Assembly (NCBI RefSeq): GCF_002775205.1
Contig: NC_036454.1
Span: forward strand, 14,404,882 to 14,468,881
Direction of reading: 5' to 3'
Origin: Xiphophorus maculatus
Lineage: Eukaryota > Chordata > Actinopteri > Cyprinodontiformes > Poeciliidae
DNA: 64,000 bases
Positions 40,930 to 54,769 of this stretch are shown one piece after another; position 1 is the stretch's first letter; every line of letters begins with the position of its first letter. Made by a program: the position numbers and the translations under genes. The notes under the pieces were generated by a model that saw only the letters and a program-made list of their open reading frames with translations, was not told the DNA's origin and ran no database searches.

Positions 40930-43900
40930 GCCGTCCACCCCCAGGCAACCGTGCACGAGCCGTTTGCGCGAGGGGTCGCAACAGATGTGAGTCTGCATCG
41001 GATGCGAGCATCAGCCAAATCTACACAAGAAAACAGCATCTGTATTCAGCCCTGCGCCGCACTTTACTTCTAATAAGCTTTTCAGAATAATTTCCGCACT
41101 GGATGACACAATAAATCTGCGGCGAGAAAACAAGTAATTGAAGCTTAAGAACAACTAATCTGATTTATATTAATAAGCGGCGAGATGGAGAACAATTTAT
41201 GAAAATCATGCACAGTTCAGTTGTTCAGCGCAGCCATTTTTCGCGTTTGTTACATTCAGACAAGGGAGATCATGAGAACTTCAGGGTCACACGAATTATG
41301 ATGCTGACTAAACTGTTGATGAGCATAAAAACATTAGCATTTCTAACAAACATACTTCTGCTGATTGTTCTTTTCCTCTGCATGCTTTGAGTTGTTTCTC
41401 TCTTATTAGTTGTGATGCTGATGAACTAAACAAGAGGGAAAACTGAGCACCAGCGGGTTAATGAGCGTAATGGTCCTTTAATGGATCCCACTGTATTCAG
41501 ATGGAACTTTACTCTTAAATAGCATTCATCATAAATTTTTTTTTACATCTTCTCTTCAAGCGTCATCAGACAACTATGGCATTATGTTTTTAGCACCAAA
41601 CCCGAAAAACATGCAAACACAACAAAATGGCAGCCAGAGAAACAATGTGGGGACTGTAAAATCAGTTTGAACTCATAAATCAGAAGCTGTTGTTTGGCAG
41701 CTTGGAAACTTAATGAACGAGTGCCCTACCATTACATTTAGGCCCTATCTATACTACTCCTATATTTGATCTTTTGTTGAAAAACTCCCCATAAAAACAA
41801 CCCAAAAACAAACAGAAAATGAAATAAAAATCCTCCAAAAATAACAGATTACACTTCTTTTTAAATATTTGTTTACATTTGAAGTTTAATGGGAATCTAA
41901 TCAGGACAAAGTTAGACAGAAGGGGGGAAAAAGCTCCAGGGTGATGGGAGTTAAGGGGTTAATGTTTTAGCTTCTGGCACAGAAAGCAATAATCAGTTTT
42001 AATCATCTCACTTGTTACTATTATGTGAAAAGCGATGTGTCAGCATGTTACTCTAAAAGATTTCATCACCAGAATAGCTTACTTTACATTAGAATACACT
42101 AAATATGTCTATAATGTAATAAAATATGTGTAATATAGCAAGTTTCACTTTTCTCTATATCAATCAAACGGTTTCAGTCATGAGAGTTCAGCTACACTTC
42201 AGTACATCACTTTATTCTGAGGACATTTTCTACAACGACACCCAAACTCTGCAGCTTCCCACTAAATTTACTGTTTAGCTTTAAGAACGACCTCAAGATG
42301 ATGTTCCACGAGTGAGAATATAAGCGGGAGTAGTTACTCATTGAACAGGTTATTGATTTCACATAATCTGTGGATATCAGCGGACACTTTGTTCTAATAT
42401 CGGACACTAAAAAGAAAAGAACAAAAAAGGTTCAAAGAATTATTTCCTTAAACTTTATGCTGATTAAATTCAGCTGTAGCTCGGTAAGTTGTCTGCCTGT
42501 TCACCCCTGCTAAAGCTATCAGCAACTCTATCTCACCAACATTTTTAGTAAAAGTGTTCCCTTTGCACTTTTTACCGTTAATAGGTGGCTACATTTGACA
42601 TTCCTGTAAAAAAACCAAAAAAAACCCAGGTTTAACCAAGAAAACGTCCACTTGTACACAAGGCCATCCCAGAGATCCAAATTGTTAATGTTATTATCCA
42701 AATTAAAACTAATCATCAAAATATAGACACACATGAAGCTTTTTTGTTGTCAAGTGTGATTTTCAGATTACCATCTGCTTTGGAAAACAATGAAAAATAT
42801 TGATTATGATATATTTATGTTGCATTTTACACTTTATGACTGTAAACTACATGGTTTATTTAAATCTTGTATTAGCTCATAACAGAAACATAACAGTTTA
42901 ACTGATTAATAAAAATTGAGCTAAATATAAAGTCACCTTGACCGAATAAAAGCGACCCAGTGGGTCTAATTTAGCCTTTATATTTTTAGGGACTTTATGT
43001 ACCTCCAGCTGAAACGGCGAGGCTGATGTCTTCATTCCACATGCAGAACCACTGATTCCAGTTAGACAGAGCGGATACAGGATCACGACCTTGGTTAGGC
43101 TTAATGTTGTCAGGGAAACCAACACAGAAATGATGCTGTTTATGACTATGAAGACCAATAAATGTAGAACCTGTGACTTCACTTCAACTCTTTTGTGCAC
43201 CACAGCTTAGCGAGTTAGCAAAAAACGTAATATTTTTGAAAGATGTACAGACATTTTCTGTGTAACAACATAGAAAACACAAAAAATATAGCAAAAAGCA
43301 AATTTAAATGTTATAATTGTGAAATGGAGGTGTGGCCAGTATTTCAGAGCCAATATAAAATACACTTTTCACCAGACTAACATATTATAGTACTTTTAAC
43401 ATCTATTTATTTGCAGTATTTTAGAGTATGCGTATGTATAAAAGTTGGGTTTTATTGTCTGTACAGACTTTTTGTCACACTAGTAGCCTTCTTTCACATT
43501 AATCACACGTTAAATGAGCAGAGAGAAGCATAGATCCCAGGGTCAGGATGGCTATTTGGAGGACTCATAACACACATATAAAAGATTCTTACTTTACCGT
43601 TACACAACTCTAATTTTAAAAAGCTGTGGCCGTCAGAGCTTTACATTCACTAACGAGAATAAAAGATGATTTACTTTGGAGCTTTTACTGTTGATTTGGA
43701 AAAAAAAAATTCTAGGTCACAGGGATTGTATAACCTTCTTCATTTTTTAAAAACAATACCTTTTTTAAAGTATCCAGACAGGATTAAATAAACTGAGAGC
43801 TCTAACAGTAAGAACATTTATGTTTAGTCAGTTATTTCTTTCTAATAATAGAAATAAATCATATATTACTAGAAAGCCTTCATTCCCCTTTAAATTATTC

Positions 43901-44850
43901 AAAATCAGAAGAAAAATGCCTTTTTTTGTTAACAATTGCTTTGACCATGAATAACTTGGAAGTCTTCTCTATCGATGCCAAACAGCTTATTCTCCTATTG
44001 ACTCTACTTTAATGTCGTTTACTGGATTATTGGTCTTTGAAGAACCAAGTTATTTTAGCAATTTAACAGTTGCTTAGCACCTCCTCCTTATGCTGGGTAC
44101 CAGGATGGCCACACACTGCTGTGGGATGGTATCCCATGTTTTAAGCAACATTGGTGGTGGCCGTGTTGATCACTCTGATGCTCTGAAGCGTTCAACAGGT
44201 TTGAAATCAGGGCTGTAGTTCGGCTATTCGGTTTGCTTCACAGTGTCTCGCATTTCCACAAACTCCACTTCAAGAGACTACAAAGAAGCCCTGCATGAGT
44301 TTCTGTGTCTTTAACATAAAATAATTCTCTGCTTTCACTTTTAGGAAACAGACTGAGACAGGGGCCAGACACGAGTACAAGGTGAGTAAAACATCACAAG
44401 TCCAGATGATTAGCTGATCGTGACCCCTTTTAGTTCATTCATGACCACCCAGCCTTGGATCGACTTTATTCCCTCTCAAATCTTTCTCGTTATCAAGCTC
44501 ACAAGCATTGCTGCCCCTCATTCTTTGCTCATCCTCTGCACTGCCATGTCTCCTCCCTCTGAACACAGATGACGGCACCAAGGCTGCAACTTCACTTCTA
44601 TTAAAGAGTCCAAGAAAAAGGCAGAGTGGGTGGAAGAGGACAGGAATTTCTGTATATGTGTATTTGTCTGAGTTCTCAATGAAAAGGTCTGCATTCTCAG
44701 AGATGTTCTTTCCTTCAGTGGAGGATAATATGATGATGTCAGCAGTTTAAGTAACTTCATGGATCTAAACAACAAACTTGACTGAACTTTAAAGCACGAA
44801 ATGAGCAACAATGCTACTGAAAGAACCCTGGACATTAAATCACAACAAAT
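40930..44850. other. Intergenic stretch between avp and ubox5
   Basis: AT-rich with one Tc1-like relic at 44.09 kb and no confident exon. I searched it for an isotocin (CYISNCPIG) exon and neurophysin cysteine patterns and saw none. A short exon-like segment at 44345-44382 is discussed among the rejected items. Confidence 0.6.
44090..44255 (-). mobile_element. Tc1-like transposon relic
   Basis: GGGATGGTATCCCATGTTTT, CGTGTTGATCACTCTG and TTGAAATCAGGGCTGTAGTT run parallel to a fish Tc1-like element that I recall (GGGATGGCATCCCACTCTTC and so on). It is short and broken. Confidence 0.5.
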
Positions 44851-44853
44851 ATA

Positions 44854-44867
44854 TTTATTCATTTATT
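44854..44867 (-). terminator. ubox5 poly(A) signals
   Basis: Two AATAAA hexamers on the gene strand (TTTATT at 44854 and 44862) lie about 45-55 bp past the stop. This predicts a very short 3' UTR. Confidence 0.5.
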
Positions 44868-44909
44868 AAATTAGAAAAAAAATAACTGATGCCAATAAAT
44901 CTTTTGCTG

Positions 44910-47900
44910 TCAGTAATGTACACGTAAAATGTTATTGCATGGAGTACGACTCAGGCAGGTTGGACAGAAAATACAGCCGGATTTATTGGTCGAGTTTGGT
45001 GATTTTGAGTCTTTCTGCACACAGGCACGACACAGCAAGTGGCCACATCCCAGCCGGTAGATCGATGATGATGATGATGTTGAGTAAACTGAGACTGAAC
45101 GGGAACAGTCAGAGCACACCTTCCCATCTGGATAGAAAATACAGCAAAGACGGAATAAAAGGTTGACTGATGCATAAACAAGTCTTTTAACATTTTAAAC
45201 CTTAAATTTCTTAAACATTCCAGTCTGTATTCGTTATTTTGACCCTTTGTGGATTGGAAAAAAATCAACAATAACTTCAAACCTCTACACCATATCCTTG
45301 TTAATAAAAATCTTTAAGGTATATTTTGTACAATCTTTCCACTCTGAAATAGAATGACTTGGTTGTATGACTATAAGCTTTAATTATACTGAGATTTCAA
45401 AAGAAAAACAATTTTAATAATTTCAAACCAGATAACAATTTGGAAGTTTACATTTTTTAAAAAAAATGTAAAAATAACTTAAAAAATGTAATAAAAAAGG
45501 AGGTTTTATCACACTACAAGTCTAAGCAGTTTTATGACTATGAAAATTTGCGTAAATGTTGCCTAAAGTGCAGGACTTGTCATTACCTAAACTTGACTGA
45601 GCTGGTCAACCGCAACATTTTTACTAGCACACAGACTTTGACAGATCACTTTGTGACAAGCACAAAGAGAACAAACCTCACAGTATTTGCATTTTTAAAC
45701 TCAACCAAAATTACAAAAGAAGTGTGTCAGTCACATTTTCCTCATACTTAGTAAGTCACATGATATTCAGCACACATTCAGCTGCAGACGGCATTTACAG
45801 GTGAATGTGGCCGCATCCCAGCCAGTGGACATTATTTACATGTCTGTAAATGAACTTCTCACCATAAAGATTGAACACCATTCAGTCCTATGCAGACAGG
45901 TTTTAAGGTTCTTGGAAACTACAAGGATGTGGTGCAATACCTGCAGAGACCCAGAGAGAACAGATTGTACCTGTGGATGAGCTCGCAAAGCCTGAACTTT
46001 GGCACACAGTCGACTGAGATGTACTTTCTGCTTGGTGGAGCAAGTTTGAAGTAAAGGAGGGACGTCCCTGCAAGGCAGAGAGCAGGGCCTCGTCCAGGCT
46101 GGCTGAGAGCAGCTGCTCGTGGGAACTGGAGCTAAGCTCTGAAAACGAGCAGAGAGTGAGAAACAAAAAATAAATAATTAAATAAAACACAAAAACTGTG
46201 AAGATTCGTTTGGGAAATCAGTGTTCATAATTACAAAACCTGGTGAGCACAGAATGAAAACCATATTTATGACGCATCCTTGTACTGATTTACAACTCCA
46301 ATTAGAAGTATGGTGTAATAAGGCAATTAAGTACAACAAATTATTGAAAATTAGAAAACGATACCTAATTTAATGTTATGACCTAATAAAATTACTTAAG
46401 GATGTCTGTAATAACAAAACTCATTTCAATTAGGCAAGTCAAACATATATATTAAAAAAAAACAACCCAGATTTCTGTGCAGTTTTCCTTACTGGAGCTA
46501 AAGAGAAACCTTAGGATGATATGCTACTTAAGGAAGCTAAAAACCAGATAAGATACTGTTTTGCAGTCATAAACCACAGCTGCAGGTGAGACCATGGGAC
46601 AAAACAGGAGCTGATTTTATGTGGTAGGGAGCCTGTGATTGGCAGAAACTACCATTGAGTCAAATCTACCAAAACTTGCAGCATTCCAGATAAACCTTAA
46701 ACACAAAATGTTTGCCAGATGTCAGAAAGCCTTGCGATAATGTCGGTGAATGTTGCAATAACAATGTAAATTGCACTAAATAAACAGTTAACAGTGTTAA
46801 AGTCGTTCTGCAATGGACTCACTGAAAACATACATAACATGTAGTTTCTTAAAGACTTCTCTATCTTGTTTCTACTTCAGTTTTAAACATTTTTATGCTG
46901 CATTAAACAAGAGTCGTCAAGATCTTAGCTATATTAACGTTGCATACAGTGTGCCCCCCCCAAAATTCAAATATAGTTCACACTATTCAGAATGCTGTAC
47001 ACCACAGTTTAAAGGACTTACAATTTTTTACAATATTTGAATATGATAGTAGAGGTGTAACATCAGGACATACTCTAACAGAAGCTTAAAATGTATGAAA
47101 AGTTTGATAATATGAAACTTCAGCCCCAATTTGTCACAGCTGTAATAGCTGTAGGCATTAAAATCTAGTAAGGATGTTACATTGAACACATTCTACTGGT
47201 GAGATTTGCTAATTGTTGTGGTTCTAACACTTGCAACATAAACTGATAAAAGTATATTCTTCTCTCTGTGGATTTAAGCAATAAATGAAAATGCCCACAA
47301 AAATCCTGAAGATTGCAAGCATGACTGATTTAAGTATAAATACAGTATATAGTCAGTGCATATAGATGTCAGAAGTGTAAATAACCAAGTTAATTTCTAC
47401 AGCTATATTAAATATTGAGTGTGACAAAGTTTAACTTTCTATTCTATATGATTTCTTTTCTTTTCAAAAAATGATCTTGGAACATCAAACGTTTTAAGAC
47501 AAATCAAGGAGTGTGATGCTGCCTGTATTTAGGAAAAGATGCAGCTTCAAGAAAATGACCTTTCATACCCATTACTCACCTAAACCTGAATTATTTCTTA
47601 TTTTTTTGCTTTCAGAAGGCAGTTGCTTTCCAGGTGTTGAAGCTTCTACTGAAATCTCACGTTTTTTTCTTCTGTTCATCTCTGATTTACTATCTGTAGA
47701 AAGTGGCTTGATATTAGATATATCAATCCTGTTATTTGATGATGGTCCCGATTCATTATCCACTGCCGTGTGAGCAGAGGTTTGGCTTGTATCTGTGTTT
47801 TTATCTGTGGAATGGGAAGAGTTACTGTTTATTGAGGTCTTAGTAAAACTTGGAGAAGTCTGAGAACGACCCTGAACACAGGAGGTTACGAGTCTTGATG

Positions 47901-50900
47901 CTTGTGGATTCTGTCCCTGGTCTTGTCCTCCCAGCGTCCCGTCCCTCCTCACCATCCCTTTCTGCAACAGGAAGTGGTCAATGCGGCTTTTGAGCTGGGG
48001 GTTGGGGAGGGGTTGGCAGGTGGAGGTGAAGGGGACGCCGGTGAAGGGGTCGTTTGGCGGTCGACCCCAAGTGGCTTCCCTCTTCTGGTACTCCTCCAGA
48101 GTGGAGGCGTCCACTGACATTCCACTGGGAAGCAGCATAGGGAGCGCCATTACTTCCTGCGTTAGAGGATCCAGGAATTCTTCTGGGATGGAAAAACTGG
48201 CCGAGCCAAAAAGAAAGCCAGCATAAATCAAACACTGTTTTGCAATCAAATGATTTCGTTCAGACTCTTGAGTGATCATAAAATCAGATGTTCTCGTAAA
48301 TTAAAATAAACATTACTCGAAATGTTCTGTACCTTAGGCTGTTCTGGAGGGTGTGTGTTGTTTGGCCGACAGGAGGAGAAAAAAAAACAGGGCGCTCCAC
48401 CCGCCTTTCATTTGACTCCTGGATTCTTTGAATCCTCTCCACTTCCTCAGCCGGGCAGCAGCGAGCAGGTTGGCCCCACACAGCCAAAGCCTTCAGACCC
48501 AGAGAAGACGCAGCGCCGCCGCATGGCACAGTGACACGAAGCTGCGTCACGGCGCTCAGCGAGTGCAGCCCCCGGCTCCACAGCTTCACCTGCCGACTGC
48601 TTGCCGGCGGTGGAGGAGGAGCAGAGAGGAACGGAGCTCGGGGACAAAAGTTTGAATGACTGAATGAAACTTGGGTTTCTTCTGTGAGTTCACAACGAGC
48701 GACCTGCTTGAACTCTGATTCAGAGCTCGACTGAGATTGGAAGTCTGTCTGTGGAGGCCCATCTTGAGCTTTTTCCTCCCACTGTTGGGCCTGAATACTC
48801 CACTGATTGCCATTACTCTGCTGGGACCAACTAGAAACAGGTTGATGCTTCTGCCTGTTCTTTATGGTCTGGTCTTTTGCCTGGTTTTTACTCTGCTCCT
48901 GTCGATGAATCTGCCCAGGACATGACAGAGCACTGATATCTGAACTTGTGCTGATCTCCAGTCTTTTGCAGGCTTGGCCCCGGTCCATTCCCCAGGGCCA
49001 CAGCTCCACATCCACCCGGCTGAGCTCCACCGGGAAGCCAAACTTCAATGTCACCTTAAAGGGATAAATGGAAAAATAGATGCAGAGATCAGCATTATAT
49101 CAGCACATAAACAATAATCAGAAATTGATAGAAAAAAAATCATCGGAAGTTGTCAAATCTGATAGCAATACACACTTTTAAGTAGAACTGAAACAATTAA
49201 TTGGATTAATCAAATTAATCAGACTAATCATGATGTGATGTGCATTCCTGCACATGAACAGGTCATGTGTGATTCCTGGTGACACCAGTGAGTCTATATT
49301 TTCACATGACAACAGTAACTCAGTCCCTTAATATTTTCGCAAAACACAATCTTTCAAACAGGATTCATACAACCGTTGCTACAGTCGTCACTTTTGCTCC
49401 GTTTTATCCTTACTGACTGCCAGAGTCCTAAGGAATCACATACACAAAAGAAGAAAATACATCATAAAGGCATGTCCACCTTACTGAGACAAAGATGAAT
49501 ACTGCAATAGGATCCCTTACAACAGGTGACACACAGCCAGGTTTAGCCTGTAGAACCCAATAAAGGTATTTGGGGATGACCAGGAGGCGGCTGCACAAAC
49601 AGCCTCGAGACTGACCCCATCCGTGACACTAACACAGCTGGTGGAATGGTACTGTACCGTCACAGGTGGCCGGAGGCCCTGTAAAGTGTACACCCGATCC
49701 CCCACATCCCTGATGCTCAACATGTGGAAAGGGATAGACTTTACAAACACATTCAGATCTCTCAGGTCTAAAATTGGGCATAGTCCCCCTGTTTTTTTCT
49801 GGGTCTAAAAAATACTTTTAGAGTAAAAGCCTGCAGGGATGCAGACGGCACCCTTCAACCTCCTCTTGCACTGACAGCCACAGTAGCACCCTTGGCGTTT
49901 ATTTCATGGCTCAGTGCCTGAGCTTTTACCTGGTCACAAATGACCATCATTCAGACCGGACCTGGAGGGCAGCGGTGGAACTGTAGCACGTAACCTCAAG
50001 GCAGTGCTGACACAACCCACACATCAGAAATGTTTGTTTTTGGTGCCTAACGTCTGAACTGAACTTGGAAAGAAATCTTTTCAGTTTTCTGCTCCATCTT
50101 CTTGGAACCAGTTGCCAAAATACATGAATGTAAAGAAGGTGTTCTCATTAAATGCTTTTAAGGCTGTTCTTACTGATTTCGAGAAGGAATCATCAGTCTG
50201 TAAATGTTTTAATTAATTAATTTATGACGGAGTTAACTTTTTTGGTTTTTGGTTAATGTTCTGTAACCTCTTGACCAGGATTCTCTTTCAAAAGGGTTAC
50301 TTAATGTCAGCGGGATTTTCCTGATGAATTAAAGGTTAAATAAAATAAAAGCACAAAAGATTTAGAGGCCATAGAATGAAACAGAAAATGTTTGAAGTGT
50401 TGGATGACTAAATGAAACAAAGAAAAGGTTAAAAAAAGGTGACTTATTCCACAATAACACACAATCTTACATGCAAGGGTGGACGTAAGAAGTATTCCAA
50501 CTTGAAGCCTTGTTTCCGTAGTGAAGGGTCTGCTGACACAATGTTTGTAACATCATAGCCATCTGCACAGAGCTAAAGATATAACATAAAAGATATGCAC
50601 ATCAATAAAAGCCTTAAACAGCATGTCTATGCATCTTTTTATCCTTGCAAATGGCAATGGCACCCATGGACAACTGTTTCTGTGACATAAACAGAGGAGG
50701 AGGCAGCAGAAAAAGAGAGAAATATGTAATTTTGTTGGCAGAATAAAAGGTATATATTATACGTCCTGAGTGCTGAGAAAAGGCAGCCATGATAGATTAC
50801 AGAAATGGAATACAAAGGACAAGGACAGTTGAGATTTATTCTCCCACACATCACGTTGTACCCTGCTCTTTTATTTTCACACAGCCTTCCTCCACATCCC

Positions 50901-51187
50901 TCCAGAAAAAAAAACAAACATCTCGTCTGAGTTTCTTTGTGAACTTGAAAGAGTAACGGCTATTAAAAAAAAATCTAGTATCGGTCTCATTTGTGAGAGG
51001 GATATAACCGCTGTCGATTCCTGTCACTTCATTATAGTAAAATTATTATCAATGTTGCGAAACCAGATGGCATGTAAGAAAACAGCTTGAGGGTTGTACA
51101 ATACTGTTTTAATAGGCTTCAAACATGTCACACCTTGTTGCAATGAGCCGTTGTTGAAAAGTGTGGCAGACAGAGGTTCACCACCAT
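44910..51187 (-). CDS. ubox5: U-box domain containing protein 5 (RNF37-like E3 ubiquitin ligase)
   Basis: Six coding exons on the minus strand: 51187-51134, 50572-50471, 49054-48333, 48196-47580, 46138-45971, 45127-44910, all GT-AG and in phase, giving 626 residues. The N-terminus reads MVVNLCLPHFSTTAHCNK, then ADGYDVTN and FGFPVELSRVDVELWP. Residues about 293-372 are the U-box (SIPEEFLDPLTQEVMALPML...DPFTGVPFT...RIDHFLLQK), which binds E2 enzymes without zinc. Residues 559-612 form a C-terminal RING-like zinc cluster: C559/C562, C582/H584, C587/C590, C609/C612. The protein ends ILRVHY, close to the mammalian LRVHF. It is longer than the human protein (541 residues as I recall), mainly through a Gln/Ser-rich insertion at about residues 97-165. 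It should ubiquitinate nuclear or cytoplasmic substrates. The exon carrying the ATG has an acceptor only 3 bases upstream, so a non-coding 5' exon must exist, not located. Confidence 0.95.
49510..49960 (-). mobile_element. Decayed retrotransposon reverse-transcriptase fragment, DIRS-like
   Basis: A minus-strand frame at 49690-49795 reads PILDLRDLNVFVKSIPFHML, the pattern PILDLRxLN...FxM seen near the start of the RT domain in DIRS-type elements of fish. Sequence beyond is frameshifted. It lies in the ubox5 intron between the second and third coding exons. Confidence 0.55.
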
Positions 51188-54100
51188 ATTCTGCAACCTG
51201 CCAAGACACAAAGTGAGTAAAGAGCAAAACAATGCAATTCTGTAACGCACAGGTAACTTAAGGCCAAGGGAAAGTGATGCACTCAGGGATTCAAATACTA
51301 ATTTGTGTTTTCAATCTCTTATTCATATGTCCTTTCATAACTTGAAAAACTGAACAAACTGATCAGTTTACATCCACTATCTATGTCTCATCACCAAATT
51401 AAAAGGCAGTTCTCAGAGAGCAAGACTGCATCAATGATTCAAATACAGCAACAGAAAAGAAAAATTGTGACTTACTCTCCTGTTTTCACCGTAAGGTTTG
51501 CAGCTGTAGCAAAGGTTAGTCTTAGGTTAGTCTTTGCAGCCAACATTATTCCACAAGCAAAAAATGCTCAATTTAATACCACCAGAAATTGAAGTATCTA
51601 TGTATTAACCAGAAATCAAGGTAAATGATATTTATTTATTTATCTGGGAGGATGTGCATCCTCATCATGCGAGAACTCTGTGGCTTTCTGAAGCTTTTTA
51701 AAAAGGTTTTTCATAGATAAATATGAACAAAGAGGGATCAAAACAATCTCTCTGTGTAAGAATATAATAGCTTGCCTCTTGTGGTTTAATGGTGGCACTT
51801 ACTCCTTTAGCTTCCGTGACATGACTGTGGAGACGTTTTCAGACGCTGGAATATTTGTAAAACATCAAATTTCTAGTGCATTTCTTATCACAGCTCTGAT
51901 TCAAACTGCTGACCGAGACGACACAGAAACGCATGAGAGTACAGTTCCTCATTCTTATTTTTACCTTAGTTTACACGCTTTCATTTACATTTAACTTGTT
52001 TTCTTGTACACCTAAATTTCAACACCGTGTGACACTAAAGGATGTTTTATATTATTTTTAGTGATTACAGTAGAAAACTGCTGCACAAACTACGACAGTG
52101 TTCATGGATCATACCGGAGACGGTAAGTAAGTAGCATGCCACTGAAACATTTCACAGTATCTAATAAGTACATTAACGCCTAACTCCTTAATATATATAT
52201 TTTCGTAACTGTATTTATTTGACATCGATCCATTACAGCCATACTTCATACAGCAGCTAGCAGCTAGCAGCAGCAGCTAACAAATGTATCTGGAAATGCA
52301 AATGCTGGATCGGACTGACAATATCAATAACCAAATTAATATGTAGGGAAATAAAAATAGTAAAACCCATTCTGCTTGGTGGCGCGAACACTTGCCTGCT
52401 CGGTTCTGTAGTATTCCTCCTCTGGATATTTTTTGGAAGCAGCTAGCAACAATCAAATGCTACAAACACAACAACCGGTATGTCTAAGGAAGCCGAGGAG
52501 GGTCATATTTGTGATTCTTTTTCTTTTATTTATTTATTTTTATTAGCCCTGACTCCTTTTCACTTTTTTCTGGTTGACTTCAGTTCTGGGTCTTGTTTGT
52601 TCTTGTTCAAACTCTGTTTCAAAGCCCAATGAAGAAATCGTCTCTGTACAGTTTACTGTACATGTCCTTCCAGTTAACACTAATGTTTTATGGCTGTTAG
52701 TTCTAAAACTGCTGTTGTTTTCAGATAGCTAATTGTCATTTCTAAAAACACTGACCAACAATAAACCAGCCAGTATTTTCTAATACTGGCTGATTTGAGG
52801 AGCGACTTACTGCAAAGATTTTCAGTCAACTTTATTCAGCAAGTTTGTGCACACAACCAAGGAATTTGACTTGTTTGACCTTGATATAATTTTTTAAAAA
52901 TATAAATATATGAAAAGGACAAAATAAAAAACAATTGCATTTCTTTCTTGTTATTATGTATACGTACAGTGTTTTTTTTTCACATAGGCAGACAAGGTTG
53001 AATTAGTGCAAATATGCAAGGTATCGACTCTGTCGACTGTTAAGTGTTGATCAGGCAGACAGTCTGGGGAAAGAAACTATCTTGGCGGCTGCTTTTTGCA
53101 AATAGCTCTCTGTTCCGTGACCTGAATATAAAAATCCACACAACTAGTGTCCAGGATGTGTGGGGTCTGTGGAGATGAGAGGAGATGCACTCAGTTAAAT
53201 AACTACCGCATACATGGAAATTTATTCTGGTCTTTGTTTGGACCTATGGTGATAATACTACTCCATATTTATTTATATCTTCTTGTCAAGACTGATTTAA
53301 TAGAGAATTCATTCTGCCATACAAGACAATAAAACCATTTTACATTTTTTTCCCCCCACTGTATGTTATAGCTAAAACTGAATGCCAACTTGGCCCTAAA
53401 ATAATTGCGATTCAGATGGAAAGCAGAAGTGCTGTTTATTATCTCAGATCATTCAATTTATTGTCTTTAATGAGATTAATATCTAAGAAACCATGTTGAG
53501 GATTTTTCTTCTTACTTCTAATAGGTCACAAGAAATTATTAAGGCTAAGTGACAATCTGGTTCCAAACAAGTCCAAAGTATAAAAGACACATGTGACTTT
53601 TGACAGTAAATGTTGCCCTTCAACAACATTTTTCCTTCCAGAATTCAATCTAGTGTTTTCTAGAGCATTAAAAGGACTTACTCATGGACAAAAGCGGCTG
53701 AATATTTCACATATCTTTATTAGTTCTGCTGAATGTTAACAAATGAATGGTTTTAATCAAGCCAGAGCAGTACTACTAACATAAATGCAAACAATAAAAA
53801 TTTGAAACAAGAAGCATTTTTCCTCTCTAAACAATGCAATACTGTAACTACATCACCTACAACAAAAGGAACATTGTTATTTTTTTAGTTTTTTGGACAA
53901 GTTTGCTATGATTGCACCATTATGGGCAGCCAATTGGCTAGCTACACAGTAAAAAAAAAACACAGAAAGGAAAGCTAAAATGGCACGTATTTTTTCATCC
54001 TTTAATTCACCATAATATAATAACAGTAATAAAGATGATAATACTATGTAATACCTTAGAGATAAGTTAATATTCTTGAGCAACATTTTTTTTTAATGCT

Positions 54101-54456
54101 GGCATAAACAACAGTTATAAAAGCCGTGATATTCACATCTGACTCTACTGTACATCATAACTCATGTGTAGGACACTACATAGTGCAGTTAGCCTGAATG
54201 CTCTCCTTTAAAAAGGCAAACTTTCCACTTTTTAGATATTTTTTTAAAACTTCCTCCTTCTCTGCTTTTGTCTATGCAAATTATACAGAAGAAAGTAAGA
54301 GTTTTCTAGATATGCACACACCCTCAATGTAAAATTTTAGTCTCACAAGCGTTTATCTACTTTTTATTTATACAACCAAAACTTTAAAAAGCTGTAACAT
54401 TGTGTTAAATGTAAATAAAAGCGCAATGCAATGGTTAGCAAATCTTCTAAATTAGT

Positions 54457-54672
54457 GGTCTTAAACTGCACTCCTCAAGGACCAGAGTCTTGTAACTTTT
54501 AGATGTGTCCCTTGTCCTACACACTTGAATTAAATTGTGAAATTGTGTCACTATCATTCAGTCTAGCTCTACAGATCTATGTTAATGAGCTCATATTGGA
54601 GCCAGGTGTGTTGAAGCAAATCTAAAAATTGCAGGACACCGGCCCTTGAGGAATGAAGTTGGAGACCCCTGC
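54457..54672. repeat. Palindromic MITE-like element, copy 2
   Basis: The left arm (ACTCCTCAAGGACCAGAGTC...TTTTAGATGTGTCC) and right arm (CTAAAAATTGCAGGACACCG...GAGGAATGAAGTTGGAGACC) are the same inverted repeats as at 30.1 kb, with more divergence. Confidence 0.7.
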
Positions 54673-54769
54673 CCTACACTGGAAGATAATATAGTAAACA
54701 TACCAAATGTGCAAACTAAGATAATGTACCACAGTTTCCATCCCTCTATTCTCTTCCTTTAATCTGATA

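Noticed and set aside
44345-44382. Exon-like segment on the plus strand with AG before and GTGAGT after
   Set aside because: Only about 38 bp, with no recognisable protein, no matching neighbouring exons and proximity to a Tc1-like relic. Chance splice-like motifs are likely.
48322-49054. Plus-strand frames opposite the third coding exon of ubox5
   Set aside because: Shadows of the ubox5 exon, which is supported by phase-matched neighbours on the minus strand.
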